The notes under the pieces: model-generated
Database searches by the model: none
The model's input: the letters and a program-made list of their open reading frames with translations, nothing else
What the model was told of the DNA's origin: nothing
In this document: positions 13,036 to 14,416 of the stretch, in pieces
Layout of the letters: the number at the start of each line of letters is the position of its first letter
How positions within the stretch are numbered: position 1 is the stretch's first letter
Made by a program: the position numbers and the translations under genes
Origin: JBALVO01 sp036961445
GTDB lineage: Bacteria > Pseudomonadota > Gammaproteobacteria > Pseudomonadales > Halieaceae
Reading direction: 5' to 3'
DNA: 14,416 nt
Assembly (NCBI GenBank): GCA_036961445.1
Contig: JBALVO010000095.1
Span: 1 to 14,416 of the forward strand

Positions 13036-14313
13036 GTGTTCAAACATTTGTTCGCCGGGCTTTTTCTTGCCCTGTTTCTCGTGCTCGCCATCGTGCTAGC
13101 GTTCGTCTACAGCGGTCTCGAATCCAGGCCCCTGGTGGAGGCTGCGCCGACTGTTCAGCAGGATGATGTTGAGCGCATCAAAAGTCTGCTATACGCCCAT
13201 GACCCTCGGGGTTTACGTGACGGCGAGGTCCGCACGATTACGGTTTCGCAGCGTGATTTAAATATTGCCTTGCGCTCGCTGCTACCACTGCCGCAGCGCC
13301 AGCGTGCCCAGGTCTCCCTGCAGGACAACCTGGGTGCACTCAACTACACGCTGCAACTGCCTGCCAATTCTCTTGGTGCTTACTTCAACCTCGCGTTGGC
13401 GCTGGGCATTAGCGGCAGTGAACTCGATGTACTGTGGATTAATGCGGGCACCTTTCGTATACCGGGCTGGGCAGTGACGCCGTTGGTGGCGGTTGGCGAG
13501 CACCTGTTGGAACGGCGCTTCGCGGAGTACCGGGCTGCCCGCGAGGCACTGCAGGAGATTTCCCTGCGCCCTGGTGAGATTGCCGTCACCTATCGTTGGG
13601 ATGCGGCGCTCGTTGAGCAGATCGAACAGCGTGGCAGGGAGGCGTTTATGCCAACGGCTGATCGAGAGCGCACGCTGGCCTACTACCGAGAACTCTCGGC
13701 TTTGTCGCGCCGTGTCGGTAGCCATGCATCGCTATCCCGGCTGCTGGGAAGCCTGTTTGCATTGGCGGGCCGGCGCAGTGGCGGGGGTGATGCGGCAGCT
13801 GAGAATCGGTCGCTGCTGCTGGTGCTGGGCACGGTCCTCAACCGCTCGTCCATGCATCGGCTGGTAGGAGGCAACCCCGCCGACCTGGGCCCCATGCACC
13901 ACTATGTGCGCTGGACCCTGGCCGGCCGCAACGACCTTGCACAGCACTTCGCTATCTCTTCGGCGATTGCCGTGGCGGGCGGCAGTGTCCTGGCCAATGC
14001 GATCGGTGCGTACAAGGAACTGGATGATTCCCGAGGTGGCAGTGGCTTCAGTTTTCCGGACCTGCTAGCGGACCGCGCCGGTGTGGAACTGGCGGAGGCG
14101 GCCACAGGGTCGGCGGCGGAAAACATGCAGCGCCTTATGGCGGAGGATGGACTGAAGGAATCTGATTTTATGCCGTTACTGGACGACCTGCCCGAGGGGT
14201 TGATGGAGATGGAGTTCAGGCAACGTTACAGTGATCTTGATGATGCACGGTACGGGCATGTAAAACGGGAAATTAATACCCGTATAGCGCTGTTGCCGTT
14301 GCACCAACGTTGA
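13036..14313 (+). CDS. Membrane-anchored protein of unknown function (425 aa)
   Basis: The protein has one N-terminal helix (about 5-25, FKHLF then a run of L, A, V, I) with a short cytoplasmic start. The rest is soluble and probably periplasmic. No enzyme signature is recognised. The C-terminal third has a patterned block: HF (304-305), SSAIAVAGGS, AIGAYKELDD (322-331), GSGFSF (335-340) and DLLADRAG (342-349). I have the impression of similar blocks in other gammaproteobacterial periplasmic proteins but cannot name the family. The start is GTG 13036, the first possible codon after the in-frame stop at 13009-13011; the ribosome binding site is weak. The frame is clean over 1.28 kb with strong third-position GC, so the gene is real. 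It is divergent from the Cys-motif gene and followed within 20 bp by an IS91-type relic. Confidence 0.75.
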   Translation: MFKHLFAGLFLALFLVLAIVLAFVYSGLESRPLVEAAPTVQQDDVERIKSLLYAHDPRGLRDGEVRTITVSQRDLNIALRSLLPLPQRQRAQVSLQDNLGALNYTLQLPANSLGAYFNLALALGISGSELDVLWINAGTFRIPGWAVTPLVAVGEHLLERRFAEYRAAREALQEISLRPGEIAVTYRWDAALVEQIEQRGREAFMPTADRERTLAYYRELSALSRRVGSHASLSRLLGSLFALAGRRSGGGDAAAENRSLLLVLGTVLNRSSMHRLVGGNPADLGPMHHYVRWTLAGRNDLAQHFAISSAIAVAGGSVLANAIGAYKELDDSRGGSGFSFPDLLADRAGVELAEAATGSAAENMQRLMAEDGLKESDFMPLLDDLPEGLMEMEFRQRYSDLDDARYGHVKREINTRIALLPLHQR

Positions 14314-14332
14314 TCTTTCGATCCTACACCGC

Positions 14333-14416
14333 GACCATCCACAGGCAATGGATAAGGTTCTGGGTATCGTTTACCGGGCCATCTCGGCCCACCTGATCCA
14401 CAAGGCCGGTCTACAA
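14333..14416 (+). mobile_element. IS91-type transposase fragment at the window edge
   Basis: The + strand reads DHPQAMDKVLGIVYRAISAH then LIHKAGLQ up to the last base. This matches the segment just before the GAVTLIQRFG...NIHFH block of the IS91/IS801-like transposase group (HPQ.M..VLGIVYR.I..HLI.KAG). Upstream of about base 14333 the similarity stops, within 20 bp of the preceding stop codon, so the 5' part of the transposase is missing. ATG 14348 is internal, not a real start. Whether the frame stays open to the right cannot be seen. Confidence 0.65.

Noticed and set aside
12906..13166. 86-codon open frame on the + strand overlapping the start of the 425-residue gene
   Set aside because: It runs out of frame into a clearly coding gene and has no recognisable features.
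14348..14416. New gene starting at ATG 14348
   Set aside because: The family similarity extends upstream of this ATG (DHPQA), so it is an internal methionine of a truncated transposase.

Overview
The window looks like a chromosomal stretch of a gammaproteobacterium, probably a marine or environmental heterotroph. This rests on the gene types (DsbA-fold isomerase, secreted AHL-lactonase-like enzyme, TolB-like/TPR membrane protein), on an FNR/ANR-type site, and on IS3, IS6 and IS91 family relics. The genus cannot be fixed from the sequence alone.

Left part (1-4527): the 3' end of a DoxX-family membrane protein and a 2-hydroxychromene-2-carboxylate isomerase-like gene on the + strand. Three catabolic or lactone-type genes follow on the - strand: an aldo/keto reductase, an exported metallo-beta-lactamase-fold AHL-lactonase-like enzyme, and an SMP-30/gluconolactonase-like protein. 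They are separated by 146 and 241 bp gaps, so each may have its own promoter.

Middle part (4528-12206): bases 4545-5091 are a graveyard of transposases, with an IS3-family 3' relic and, abutting it, an internally deleted IS6-family relic. Then comes a compact, visibly GC-richer four-gene operon (5254-9530). It holds a Glu/Leu/Phe/Val-type amino acid dehydrogenase and a complete 2-oxoacid:ferredoxin oxidoreductase, with a fused gamma-delta subunit, alpha and beta. A perfect FNR-type dyad (5117-5130) lies upstream. Together these enzymes would turn a probably hydrophobic amino acid into its 2-oxoacid and then into an acyl-CoA plus reduced ferredoxin. A three-TM TolB-like/TPR protein follows (9722-11863). 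The segment closes with a second relic of the same IS6 type (11890-12172), in the same orientation as the first, so 5.1-11.9 kb looks like cargo between two decayed IS6 copies.

Right part (12207-14416): a short imperfect repeat pair, then a divergent pair of genes. One is a small membrane-anchored Cys-motif protein (-) and the other a 425-residue membrane-anchored protein of unknown function (+). The window ends in the opening of an IS91-type transposase relic (from about 14333). The most interesting system is the FNR-linked amino acid dehydrogenase/ferredoxin oxidoreductase module carried between the IS6 scars.
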